NCBI GenBank assembly: GCA_028825055.1
Contig: JAPKAW010000003.1
Coordinates: forward strand, 1 to 27,143
DNA from: Flavobacteriales bacterium
GTDB lineage: Bacteria > Bacteroidota > Bacteroidia > Flavobacteriales_D > Sanyastnellaceae
Direction: 5' to 3'
DNA length: 27,143 bases
This document shows positions 1 to 7,936 of this stretch, piece by piece (position 1 is the first letter of the stretch; each line of letters begins with the position of its first letter). The position numbers and the translations under genes were made by a program. Under the pieces are notes generated by a model, which was given only the letters and a program-made list of their open reading frames with translations, was not told where the DNA came from and made no database searches.

Positions 1-137
1 GTGCAAGGCAGATTCTACTTCTGAACCGCTACCAGGCCTGCACAGGCCACTCCCAAAAACCGCCTCCATTTGGCACAACAATGGGAACAACAACCATTTG
101 AAAGGCTCTGAAACACCTGCCATTGCTCAATAGTTGA

Positions 138-261
138 TAGCCCCCTACGGGCTACAAAAAGAGACTCTTCGGAGTCTTTTTTTTTCTGTGTCCAAGCCTT
201 TGATTTTACTGATGTTTTGAAAGTTTTTGCGTTCGAAATCTGCGTAGCCCGTTACAGGCTA
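138..261. repeat. Pair of related small hairpins (TAGCC...GGCTA)
   Basis: TAGCCC at 138-143 pairs with GGGCTA at 149-154 around a 5-base loop. About 100 bases on, TAGCC at 245-249 pairs with GGCTA at 257-261 around a 7-base loop. The two share the arm sequence and a similar loop (CCTAC versus CGTTACA). They flank the terminator at 156-186. They may be relics of one repeated element or transcript-end structures; no function is implied. Confidence 0.4.
156..186 (+). terminator. Rho-independent terminator
   Basis: AGACTC (162-167) and GAGTCT (172-177) form a perfect 6-bp stem around a stable TTCG tetraloop. An A-run before and a T-run of about nine after extend the pairing. The A/T flanks make it plausible in both directions. 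It probably ends a transcript that enters from left of the window. Confidence 0.8.
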
Positions 262-455
262 TTACAAAAGTTTAAATGACTAGTGATGAGTTTGTTGTGT
301 TTTTCCAAATGTGTCAAGACGACTCAAAACGGCATACAAAAAGCTTCAGAATTTCTGGGCGAAAATGGGCGTTGAGGTCAGCAGCTGAAACAGCATGAAT
401 CCTTGAGAAAGGAACATCTGTGCAACCAAGCTTCCGGCACAGTAGTCTTGTCGGT

Positions 456-1091
456 ATGAAACGTAAATCAGCATACCTAGCCCTTGTAATTTTCGCAGTT
501 TTTATATGCGCTCACGCACAGGGTCAATCTGTTACGTTAAGTTTGAACAATGTTCCGGAGGGCATTCAGTGCAATGAAGTCTGGACAGAGCAAAATTTGG
601 ATTTGCGCCTTGTCGAAACAACTTCTGAGGACTGCACTACAGGTAGTTGTTATTTTGGATTTTACAATGAGTCCTTAGCCCTTTGGCCTTCCCGGCTCAT
701 GATTGACTTGTCGAGTTTGCAAAATATTCAAACGGTGGAAATTGATATTGAAGATCTATGTGGACCCGATTGTACACGAGCTTTTTTAATGGACGAAACT
801 TTGTTCAATATTGATAGTGTCAAGAATGTTACGGCTGGCCCTCAAACCTTAATCCTTGATAATCCGACGCAGGCATTTTTGACAGAACTTGCTATTTCTT
901 CTTGTGAAGGTGCGATAAGCGAAATTCGAATCTTTCAAAACACGAGTTCCATTGAGAATGCGCCCTCTGTGGATAGAAAAGTTTTGCGAATCGTGGATGC
1001 CCTCGGAAGAGAAGTCCCTTTTACCACTGGGCAGCTCCTTTTTTATATTTACGATGATGGCTCGGTAGAGAAAAAGATTGTTATTAATTGA
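456..1091 (+). CDS. Secreted protein with short T9SS-like C-terminal tail
   Basis: This is a protein of 211 residues. I chose the ATG at 456 because it places a classic signal peptide at the N-terminus (MKRKSAYLALVIFAVFICAHA, cleavage near AQG). The mature part is cysteine-containing (CNEVW, DCTTGSC, DLCGPDC, SSCEG) and has no family I recognise. The last 35 or so residues (RIVDALGRE, then LFYIYDDGSVEKK) match the short sorting tail common in marine Flavobacteriales exported proteins, so export by the T9SS is inferred. The same tail, in decayed form, ends the pseudogene at 4670-5065. The gene stands alone between terminators at 156-186 and 1203-1235. The substrate or partner is unknown. Confidence 0.8.
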   Translation: MKRKSAYLALVIFAVFICAHAQGQSVTLSLNNVPEGIQCNEVWTEQNLDLRLVETTSEDCTTGSCYFGFYNESLALWPSRLMIDLSSLQNIQTVEIDIEDLCGPDCTRAFLMDETLFNIDSVKNVTAGPQTLILDNPTQAFLTELAISSCEGAISEIRIFQNTSSIENAPSVDRKVLRIVDALGREVPFTTGQLLFYIYDDGSVEKKIVIN

Positions 1092-1202
1092 TTTAAAGTG
1101 ATTTATGTAGCTTGCTGTCTGTTTAGACAATAAGTTGAAGTGAATAATAAAAGGGGTGTCTAACGAGCAGCTTTTGTCTCCCTCGAAGGGCTATTTAAAA
1201 AA

Positions 1203-1235
1203 CTCTCGCATCTTCAACCGATGCGGGGATTTTTG
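1203..1235 (+). terminator. Rho-independent terminator (CGCATC/GATGCG type)
   Basis: CGCATC (1207-1212) pairs with GATGCG (1220-1225). The stem extends outward through G-U and C-G pairs to GGGG and is followed by five T. The loop TTCAACC and stem nearly duplicate the terminator at 10278-10312. It ends the transcript of the gene at 456-1091. Confidence 0.75.
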
Positions 1236-1355
1236 ATTTGTAACCCTTGCTTGGGTTGAGTTTCACCCCTAGGCGTGAAATATCTCACGTCAAATAGTTG
1301 CAACTTCGCCATCAAGCGAGGATGATTTCTGAATTCTGTTTGAATAAAACATACC

Positions 1356-1946
1356 ATGAAAAACCTAACTATTCTATTCACGATTGTCTTGGGGCTCACC
1401 CAAGCAATACAGGCCCAAGTAACGACAGTCGATTGTGATCTTATGAGTTTAATCGTGAATGTGTCGGACACGGGATTCGTGACTTTGTATCACCCGGGGC
1501 ATTACTTAACTCATCCTCAAAGCGAGAATGTGATTGAATGGGAAGTGACCGATGCGGATGGCAATGTAATCTCCGAAGAAACGTTGATCGATGCGAGCGG
1601 TTTTGGATTCGAACATGACATTCCACTCACAGAAATCATGAATGTATCTGCACGCCTCACCAACGACTCCGCAATACACAATGGCTTTCCTGTTCATTGT
1701 TTGATCGAAGACCAATTGTATTGGGAAGTAAGCGAAGTTATTCCAGGTGTTTTTAATGGATGGTGGGAATTTCTGCATGGCAATGTCGGTGTCGACCAAA
1801 ATGGAGTTTCGGGCATCTTTGACGTCACCCCTTCGGCAATCGAAATGGACAACAAGATTTATGACCTGTACGGAAGGGAGCTGAAGGAAGTCCCGATTGG
1901 ACAGATGTACATTCAAAATAAGCAGAAGTACATTCGGTTTTATTGA
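1356..1946 (+). CDS. Secreted protein, unknown function, with T9SS-like tail
   Basis: This protein has 196 residues. It starts at the ATG of MKNLTILFTIVLGLTQAIQA, a clear signal peptide ending at AQV. The mature domain (about residues 22-160) has alternating hydrophobic residues as in a beta-sandwich, with three cysteines and no family I can name. Residues 165-196 (NKIYDLYGRELKEVP, then YIQNKQKYIRFY) fit a degenerate short T9SS sorting tail of the 'DLxGRE' kind. There is no Shine-Dalgarno sequence, which is normal for Bacteroidota. The gene is monocistronic, with a terminator upstream. Export is inferred and function unknown. Confidence 0.8.
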   Translation: MKNLTILFTIVLGLTQAIQAQVTTVDCDLMSLIVNVSDTGFVTLYHPGHYLTHPQSENVIEWEVTDADGNVISEETLIDASGFGFEHDIPLTEIMNVSARLTNDSAIHNGFPVHCLIEDQLYWEVSEVIPGVFNGWWEFLHGNVGVDQNGVSGIFDVTPSAIEMDNKIYDLYGRELKEVPIGQMYIQNKQKYIRFY

Positions 1947-2066
1947 GAACCGATGCAATTGATAGTAACAAAAACGGTTCACTAAGCCTGAACCTTTCGT
2001 TCCCGTTTTTGCTGTCCGAGCTTTTTTGGAGATTGCCTTCCTTGCGCAGAACCTTTTTAGTCGTTT

Positions 2067-2294
2067 TTAGGTCAACCAAACGGTGATATGGGTCAACGAA
2101 TGAGGTGCTTTATCGATGCAGAACGAACGAAGGCTGCCACGAACAACAAAAAAGGTCTTGTTCACGGTTTGTCCTTCTTCGATCAAAATATCCCCTCTCC
2201 ATACCGTCCTTTCTTTGGCGATCGAGTGGATGTATTTCTCCGCTTCTGCGGAAATCGAAATCGAATGCTTTATTTTTTTGATCAAGTTCTTCAA
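2067..2294 (-). pseudogene. Crp/Fnr-family regulator remnant (N-terminal part only)
   Basis: The frame encodes residues typical of the N-terminus of Bacteroidota Crp/Fnr regulators: an ISISAEAEKY helix, then WRGDILIEEGQ and FFVVRGSLRSF, the start of the cyclic-nucleotide-binding beta-barrel. After RSFCIDK the similarity stops abruptly and the frame ends 16 residues later. The rest of the barrel and the helix-turn-helix (normally another 120 or so residues) are absent in all frames down to the neighbouring gene end. No ATG exists in frame; only a TTG at 2294 could start it. The frame is open further upstream, into the tail of the protease gene. I read it as a broken relic rather than a working regulator. 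Confidence 0.65.
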
Positions 2295-2340
2295 CGCTTT
2301 CTTTCCTAGTGACTGGTTAATAAGGGGGCAACCGCGATCG

Positions 2341-4545
2341 TTACGATCGTTTTAGGAACTTGATTCCTTGGGAAGAACGGGAGGTTTGGACCTGAATGAT
2401 GTACAAGCCCGGTCGCAGCCCTGAGACGTCGATGGTGGTGAGGTCAAGGGCTTGGCCGGACAGGCATAACTGGCCGTGAATGTCGAAGATCTCCCAGGTT
2501 GATTCGCCGCTGGACAGCCCCGAAAACCAAAGTTGTTCTCCTACAGGATTGGGGTAGACAAAGGGGTGGTCGACCGCCAATTCTGAAGCGCCCAAACTGG
2601 AGTTCCACGTAAGAGATGCGAGGACGGCTTGTGAAGCGGTCACCTTCCCGTGTCCCCAAACGTCGTCTCCTGCTGCAGGAAGTGTCCCCGTATCCTCGTC
2701 CTCGCGGGCTGTTGATTCCAAGATGGAACGGATGTCAGCCGGAGTCAGCTCGGGATTGGCTTCCAACATCAATGCCACCACGCCAGCGACGGCGGGACCG
2801 CTCATGCTCGTCCCGGATAGCCGCGCAAATTCGTATTCCGTTCCATCGAACTCAACCGTGTTGGTGATGCTGTATCCGATGTCGCGAAAGGAGCTCAAGG
2901 AAGATTCGACGCTCACGCCAGGACCGGAGACATTGGGTTTGAGCCGTTCGTCCAAGGTCGGGCCGTAGGTGGAGAAGTTGGCCAACGTGCCGCCCACTTC
3001 CGTTCCAACAGGGTTCAGATATTCCGAGGCGTAGGCACCAACGGCAATGACACTGTGGCCGCAAGCGGGTTGTTGGATGCCGTAGTAGGGGTCACCACTC
3101 AGCCAACCCGATTGGGCTGCTTGAAAGTCTTGCCCCCAGTTGCCCACATCATTGGTCAAGTGCGTGTGATTCCAGGCATGCACACGACCGCTTTCACCGG
3201 TTACTTGCATTAACACGGCGACATTGGCGCTCCCTTTGTGGATGCGCATCTGCATGAACGGTCGTCCATTGGCCGGGTGCGAGGGCTCCAAGACCACATC
3301 GTAAACGATGGTGTCGTTGTTGACCACCACACTCGTGTCCAGAATCAAAGGTCCGTCGGAAGTGCTGTACATGGGGCTTTCACCCACAACCGTGGATAAG
3401 CCAACGGTCAACCGGAATCCCATTTCAAATGACTCACCCACCTCGCCCCACAACGTGAGATTTTGGCCCCAGGCGTTGGGGTTGGAAGTCAGTGGGTAAA
3501 ACTTCACCCGGGAGCGGATGGTGTCCCCGGGCGCTTCAAATGTGTGATCCAAGTGAAAGTCCACATCGCCATTGTTGCCATTGGAACTCACAAACACGAC
3601 TCCTTCCTCGGACATGGCGTCGATGAATTGGTTGCTCAGTCCACTGCCGTCAGGCGTTCCCCATTGGGGCAAGCCCCAGCTGTTGTTGATGACCAACCGC
3701 TTTCCGTCCGCTTCAGCCACGCTTTGCATCCAATCATAGGCATCCAATGCGGAGGACTCATCCACCATCAGTGTGGCGAACAAAAATTCTGCGGCAGGCG
3801 CCATGCCTTTGAGTCCAATTCCAGCGCCACTTCCGCCAGCGATCCCGGCCACATGGGTTCCGTGCGTGGAGTAGCCGTAAACGTTGGAGGTGTCGCTTCC
3901 CAACAATTGGATGTCTAAAGGGGATTCTGCGACGGTGCCGTACCCGTAATCACCGGGCGTTGGTCCAGCTTGCCGATATTGGTCCCACACCGCGCGGATC
4001 CGAGAGGTCGAGAGGGTGGTATCGCGAAACATCGGATGTGTGTAATCAAACCCCCAATCGAGCACGCCAATGAGCACGCCTTCGCCGTGATATGGTTGCG
4101 GAAGATTGAACCCCGCATGTACACTGTCCACTCGTGTTCCGTAGCGGGCTTTATTGACATCGGGCACCGCACGCGAAGCCAATTCGACGAGCGCCATAGG
4201 GGTTTCCCATATGGCGTCGAGCGAGTAGGCATCCACCCGAAACGAGGCGATTCCTTGCCGACATGCTCCCGCGGTTACGGCTTCTTCATTCGCCGCCCAA
4301 ACGCGCCATTCGGCTTCCGTGACGCCTTCGGTCAATCGCCCCAAGAATCCTACCGTGGCCCGACCTTGCACCGTAGCTAATGGATACGCTTTTGTGGCAT
4401 TCAAGAGGCTTTTCGTGTCGTCGTGTTTGGAGACAAGAACATCCAATTCTGAGAGAGCTTGTAAATCGACCTGAGCGATGTCTTGAGCTGAGCTCGATGC
4501 CGTGAAAAAGACCAAGAAACCTAGGATGGAAAATCGAAAATTCAT
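2341..4545 (-). CDS. T9SS-exported subtilisin-like serine protease (S8 family)
   Basis: This protein has 734 residues when started at the ATG at 4545, which gives a clean signal peptide (MNFRFSILGFLVFFTASSSA). A longer start at 4569 adds 8 residues that spoil it. A propeptide-like region covers about residues 22-150, followed by the S8 catalytic domain. The triad is visible: Asp163 in GVLDWGFDYTHP, His228 in STHGTHVAGIAGG and Ser580 in LSGTSMSGPAVAG. The oxyanion Asn324 is in SNGNNG. A beta-rich insert of about 200 residues separates the His and Ser blocks, as in large bacteroidetal S8 proteases. Residues 660-734 form a type A T9SS sorting domain (YPNPVGEQLWF, FDIHGQL, GLRPGLYIIQV). The protein is predicted to be exported and either released or tethered at the surface, cleaving extracellular protein. 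All catalytic residues are intact. Confidence 0.93.
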   Translation of the reverse strand: MNFRFSILGFLVFFTASSSAQDIAQVDLQALSELDVLVSKHDDTKSLLNATKAYPLATVQGRATVGFLGRLTEGVTEAEWRVWAANEEAVTAGACRQGIASFRVDAYSLDAIWETPMALVELASRAVPDVNKARYGTRVDSVHAGFNLPQPYHGEGVLIGVLDWGFDYTHPMFRDTTLSTSRIRAVWDQYRQAGPTPGDYGYGTVAESPLDIQLLGSDTSNVYGYSTHGTHVAGIAGGSGAGIGLKGMAPAAEFLFATLMVDESSALDAYDWMQSVAEADGKRLVINNSWGLPQWGTPDGSGLSNQFIDAMSEEGVVFVSSNGNNGDVDFHLDHTFEAPGDTIRSRVKFYPLTSNPNAWGQNLTLWGEVGESFEMGFRLTVGLSTVVGESPMYSTSDGPLILDTSVVVNNDTIVYDVVLEPSHPANGRPFMQMRIHKGSANVAVLMQVTGESGRVHAWNHTHLTNDVGNWGQDFQAAQSGWLSGDPYYGIQQPACGHSVIAVGAYASEYLNPVGTEVGGTLANFSTYGPTLDERLKPNVSGPGVSVESSLSSFRDIGYSITNTVEFDGTEYEFARLSGTSMSGPAVAGVVALMLEANPELTPADIRSILESTAREDEDTGTLPAAGDDVWGHGKVTASQAVLASLTWNSSLGASELAVDHPFVYPNPVGEQLWFSGLSSGESTWEIFDIHGQLCLSGQALDLTTIDVSGLRPGLYIIQVQTSRSSQGIKFLKRS

Positions 4546-4669
4546 GAAGCGAATGTAATGATGCAGCACTTGTAATCGGCCTGTTGTAAAGATGAGCTAC
4601 GCGTGTAAATGTGCCAAATTTCAAAATGAATCACGGCTCAATGAACTGGTCGAACAGCAAGACATGTGA

Positions 4670-5065
4670 GATTGCAGCTTTGCCGCCGTTATCCGAAACC
4701 ATGGGCTACAAAGTTTTGGAGACAGTGACATGATCCTCATCAAAACAACGGAGACCGGCGCCGAAGAATGGACTCAAACCTTTGAAAGTGTCACCGGAGC
4801 AGATGACTCGGGTTTCGCTGTGAAAGAAACAGAAGTTGGATGTTACCTCCTTTTGGGGTCCACTTCAGGAGGCGAGAAGTCACAGCTCTACCTGATCAAA
4901 ACATGCGGGGAAGTGAGCGCAATCAACTCACTTCTTACTCCGGGTAAAAAATTAGAACGCATTATCGACCTTTGGGGCCGACAGGTTGCACCCACCGCGA
5001 ATCAAATCTAGCTTTATATCTACGACGACGGTTCGGTTGAGAAGCGATGGATGACCGAACATTGA
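4670..5065 (+). pseudogene. Decayed repeat protein with interrupted T9SS tail
   Basis: The frame opens after a TGA at 4667. It reads one unit typical of bacteroidetal repeat (propeller-like) proteins: QSFGDSDMILIKTTETGAEE, then WTQTF, then GCYLLLGSTSGGEKSQLYLIKT. A sorting tail follows (RIIDLWGRQVA). A TAG at 5009-5011 interrupts the tail. Translation past it resumes in the same frame with LYIYDDGSVEKRWMTEH and a TGA at 5063-5065. Intact homologues carry many such units and a signal peptide; here only one unit and no signal peptide remain. The N-terminal truncation plus the in-frame stop mark a pseudogene. An ATG at 4730 could start a 93-residue remnant, but it would be neither exported nor complete. 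Confidence 0.75.
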
Positions 5066-5162
5066 TTGACAAGCTAAAGAATAGATGGCGGCGCCCTTAA
5101 CCGCCCGAAAAAAAAGGCCTGCGGTTGTCACATTTTCGCCAACCCAAGAGTAAACACATGTA

Positions 5163-5672
5163 ATGCCCAGATTTGCTCTCATATTCAGATGTTTTCTTTT
5201 TGCGAGCGCGACCTGGTTCATGGGGTGCGAAAAGGAAACGTTCGATGTCACCGTAACTGAATTTGATGTTCCAAGCCCTGAAGTCATTGCTTCTGTGGAC
5301 TGCCCGGGTTTGATGCTCGATGTGGGAGACGCGTGTGAATTGAACGGTGGTGAAGGCATGGTCTCTGCGGAGTGTGAATGCATCACGTCGGATTCGGGTG
5401 ATCTGATTGCGTTGGAATTCATCAATGACTCCTCTTTCGAACTTGTGGCAACCGTAGAAACCGAGCCTCCTTTTTTGGCCGGCTTAACTTACGTCGTCAT
5501 TCCCCCCTATGGAACTACCGTGTCGTATTACCTCCCTGATGGGATAACAGCGTTTTCGTCTGCCGCTTTTTTTGTTTGTTCCACCAGCGGAATTTTGAAT
5601 GATGTGGCGTCGTATTCGAATACTTCTTCTGTGGAAGGTGCAATCGTTCAACTTCATGTGGGTTGCCCATAA
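5163..5672 (+). CDS. Predicted lipoprotein, unknown function
   Basis: This protein has 169 residues starting at the ATG at 5163. The N-terminus is a signal peptide ending in a plausible lipobox (TWFMGC, lipidated Cys22), followed by acidic and charged residues (EKETFD). The mature part has cysteine pairs (DCPGLML, DACELN, AECECIT) and a beta-rich C-terminal half. I recognise no family. It ends just before, or slightly overlaps, the sigma factor gene, depending on that gene's start. It therefore probably belongs to the sigma/anti-sigma operon and could be a surface partner of that system. That role is inference from position only. Confidence 0.75.
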   Translation: MPRFALIFRCFLFASATWFMGCEKETFDVTVTEFDVPSPEVIASVDCPGLMLDVGDACELNGGEGMVSAECECITSDSGDLIALEFINDSSFELVATVETEPPFLAGLTYVVIPPYGTTVSYYLPDGITAFSSAAFFVCSTSGILNDVASYSNTSSVEGAIVQLHVGCP

Positions 5673-5683
5673 AAACAGGTGGA

Positions 5684-6310
5684 TTGTTGAATTTAACCAC
5701 GGGCCCAGTCGTTGAACAGACGCGGCAAGAAAAAGAGCACGCGAACGATCCACATTGGTCTCTAGTTCAAAAGTGTTTAGAAGAGGTGCCGGCTGCTCAG
5801 CGGGCGCTGTTTAATCTGTTGTTGCCGTACCTCAAAAGTGCGGTTCGACGGTACATCTGGTCCGAGAAGGATGTGCAAGACGTACTGCAGGAGGCGTTCA
5901 TTCGCATTTTTCGCAGCTTGCATCAATTCGACCGGAGCAAAGGCCGGTTTCAGACGTGGGCTACGAAAATTGCTGTGAATGCGGCCATCACACAGGGAAT
6001 GCGAGATTCTAAGCGAAGGTTGTCGTTGGAGTCCGATCATGAAATCTCGGAAGAGCCGGAGGTGTTGCGGCAGTTGGATGAAGAAGCGTTATTGCAGCGT
6101 TTGAAAGCGCTGCCAAACGAATACTATAAAGTACTTCTTCTCTACGCAGTTGATGGGTACTCCCATGATGAGATTGCAGTGTTGCTTGACATTACAGTTT
6201 TAACCTCGAGAAAGCGACTCTCGAGGGCTAAACAGTGGATTGTTTCAAGATTTGAAGTTGACGGGAATGAGATGATTCTCAAAAAAAGTACCGACCATGA
6301 AATGGATTGA
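5684..6310 (+). CDS. ECF-type RNA polymerase sigma factor
   Basis: This is a sigma-70-family factor of about 208 residues. Region 2 is seen in ALFNLLLPYLKSAVRRYI, DVQDVLQEAFIRIFRSLHQF and GRFQTWATKIAVNAA. Region 4 is seen in LPNEYYKVLLLYAVDGYSHD and EIAVLLDITVLTSRKRLSRA. No ATG lies near the start. The candidates are TTG at 5663 (overlapping the lipoprotein gene), 5684 and 5687. I prefer 5684 because AGGTGG lies just upstream, but this is not settled. The position usually occupied by 'gT' in the region 4 recognition helix is VLT here, a small deviation. The stop codon overlaps the next gene by 14 bases, so translation is probably coupled. It should direct polymerase to a small regulon, possibly of envelope genes, under control of the downstream protein. 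Confidence 0.9.
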   Translation: MLNLTTGPVVEQTRQEKEHANDPHWSLVQKCLEEVPAAQRALFNLLLPYLKSAVRRYIWSEKDVQDVLQEAFIRIFRSLHQFDRSKGRFQTWATKIAVNAAITQGMRDSKRRLSLESDHEISEEPEVLRQLDEEALLQRLKALPNEYYKVLLLYAVDGYSHDEIAVLLDITVLTSRKRLSRAKQWIVSRFEVDGNEMILKKSTDHEMD

Positions 6311-7745
6311 AGACATACTGAATGCCAAGTTGGGGAATTCCAAAGCGGATGCAGATCCTTCGTTGGATGATTCTCTCTGGAACAACATCCAAACGGGATT
6401 GAGTGAACCTGAAGTGGACAGCGGATCGGCTGCTGGAAATTCGACCTGGTTGAATCGGGCCGCAAGTGTTGGCGCCGTGTTCTTCATTCTTGGTGGCGTT
6501 GGTGTGGGATTGAAGTGGGAGTCGGATACCGTTGCCAACAAGGATGAATTTCTGTCGACTCAGGTGGTGGAGAATAAAGCATTGGTGCAGGAAATCAACC
6601 GAGAGGAAGAGAACCCGCTGGGAACCGAACAGATTGAGCAAGGGGAGGCATTCATTGCATCCGTCCCCGATGCACCCATGTCAACGGAGGAAGCAATCGA
6701 TCCAATGGTATCGACCCTGGCACCGTTTCAATCCGCTTCGACGAGAACATTTAGAGACGGTAATCAGTCCCAGGAGGCCAGGGCAGGCGAGGATGACCAA
6801 GAAGGGGGTGATTTACCTGGCATGAGGTTTGGAAAAAATGAAGAGATAGCGCGTGACGCGGTCACAACGCTTGGCGATGCCATTGAAAATCGAACCACTC
6901 CGCCGTTGAAGCCCCTGAAACTGCGACGACTTGCCAGGAATTGGCCAATCGAGGCGGTACTGAATGAAATTGACACCGACACCGGAGAGCTGTCCCGTCC
7001 CCGACACATCGCTATCAGAGCTTTTGGTGGGTTGACGTTGAGTGATTTTCATTACACCAGCGATGAACTCGGAACATTCAGCGATTATTTTCATGCTGGA
7101 TCGGCTGCAGGTGCTGGATTAGCAGTGGATTTTAACTTCAGAAATCAGCGTTGGTCCGTGGGGGTGGGCTGGTTAGATTATGCGCAGCGCTTGGAGTTTG
7201 AGCACACATGGCAAACGGAATTCGTGGACCCTGATGGCCTTATTTCCATTGAGATGGATCCCGTAACCGGGGATACATTGGCGATGGAAACTGGCCCAGT
7301 GTTGGTCACGGCCTCGCATCTTCGCCAGTTTCGCAATTACAATCACGTCAATGCCGTGGTCATTCCTTTCGAGTGGCGCAAGGAATGGTTGATTGCACGG
7401 TGGACGCTTGGAGGTGGGCTCGGAGGACAGCTCCTTATTCGAACAGGAGCAAGCGGCCACTCTTTTGCGGATGAGGGTACCTTGGCTTCGTTTAATGATG
7501 CCGACTTGCCGGGGGCTCGGATCGCCTGGTCTCCCTTTACGCGGATTTACGGGGGATACCAGTTCCAACCCGAATGGAGGCTGGACGCTTCGGTTTCCTT
7601 GGGCTTTCAATCGTTGAGAAGTGCGGGTAGCGAGCAGCTGAGCAGTCCGGGGCTCAAACAGTGGGACGGGCAACTTCGAACGTTGCAGGTCGCCGTAGGG
7701 CTTACCCGATTTTTTGAACTTTCGCGCACCAATTCTGTACAATAA
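6297..7745 (+). CDS. Anti-sigma-like transmembrane protein with C-terminal beta-barrel-like domain
   Basis: This protein has 482 residues. The first 50 or so form a soluble charged N-terminus (MKWIEDILNAKLG, DDSLWNNIQTGL), as in small anti-sigma domains. One membrane helix follows at residues 55-73 (ASVGAVFFILGGVGVGL). A long, low-complexity, acidic linker covers about residues 75-235. The C-terminal part from about 237 has alternating aromatic beta-strands (IRAFGGLTLSDFHY, RWSVGVGWLDYAQRL, WRLDASVSLGFQ, and a final LQVAVGLTRFFEL) that look like a small outer-membrane barrel. The gene overlaps the sigma factor by 14 bases, the classic sigma/anti-sigma arrangement. If read correctly, one chain would sequester the sigma factor in the cytoplasm, cross the inner membrane and reach the outer membrane. 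Function is inferred. Confidence 0.75.
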   Translation: MKWIEDILNAKLGNSKADADPSLDDSLWNNIQTGLSEPEVDSGSAAGNSTWLNRAASVGAVFFILGGVGVGLKWESDTVANKDEFLSTQVVENKALVQEINREEENPLGTEQIEQGEAFIASVPDAPMSTEEAIDPMVSTLAPFQSASTRTFRDGNQSQEARAGEDDQEGGDLPGMRFGKNEEIARDAVTTLGDAIENRTTPPLKPLKLRRLARNWPIEAVLNEIDTDTGELSRPRHIAIRAFGGLTLSDFHYTSDELGTFSDYFHAGSAAGAGLAVDFNFRNQRWSVGVGWLDYAQRLEFEHTWQTEFVDPDGLISIEMDPVTGDTLAMETGPVLVTASHLRQFRNYNHVNAVVIPFEWRKEWLIARWTLGGGLGGQLLIRTGASGHSFADEGTLASFNDADLPGARIAWSPFTRIYGGYQFQPEWRLDASVSLGFQSLRSAGSEQLSSPGLKQWDGQLRTLQVAVGLTRFFELSRTNSVQ

Positions 7746-7936
7746 AGGTGGTCAATAACGATAGTCCCTGCTTGGAATTCAAACCAAGGCTCACATCCGT
7801 TTACTAGGATAAAAATCAGCAATTAAACGCAATTCAGCTCCCCCCATCAGTCCAAATGACTTTTCTCTTGTCACACTCGTAGCATGATCATAGTAACCCA
7901 TGTTATGATCCGCAAAAAAATAAAAAACTTCATTAA

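Larger units (their letters stand above)
1..455. other. Gene-poor left edge
   Basis: I recognise no gene here. One plus-strand frame is open from base 2 to a TAG at 131-133 (43 codons). It could be the tail of a gene cut by the window edge, but its translation resembles nothing I know. The stretch also holds two similar small hairpins and a strong terminator, so some transcript probably ends near base 185. The rest, up to the first signal-peptide gene at 456, shows no clear motif. A GTG at 420 would extend that gene by 12 residues, but those residues precede the signal peptide and look non-coding. Confidence 0.5.

Noticed and set aside
1..133. Possible structural RNA 3' end upstream of the first terminator
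   Set aside because: No tmRNA, RNase P, SRP or tRNA signature could be recognised, and no conserved helix apart from the small hairpin.
420..455. GTG start extending the first secreted protein by 12 residues
   Set aside because: The internal ATG at 456 begins a textbook signal peptide; the extension would place polar residues ahead of it.
1506..1982. 158-codon minus-strand frame overlapping the small secreted protein gene
   Set aside because: It is antisense to a gene with a clear signal peptide and sorting tail, and has no recognisable features of its own.
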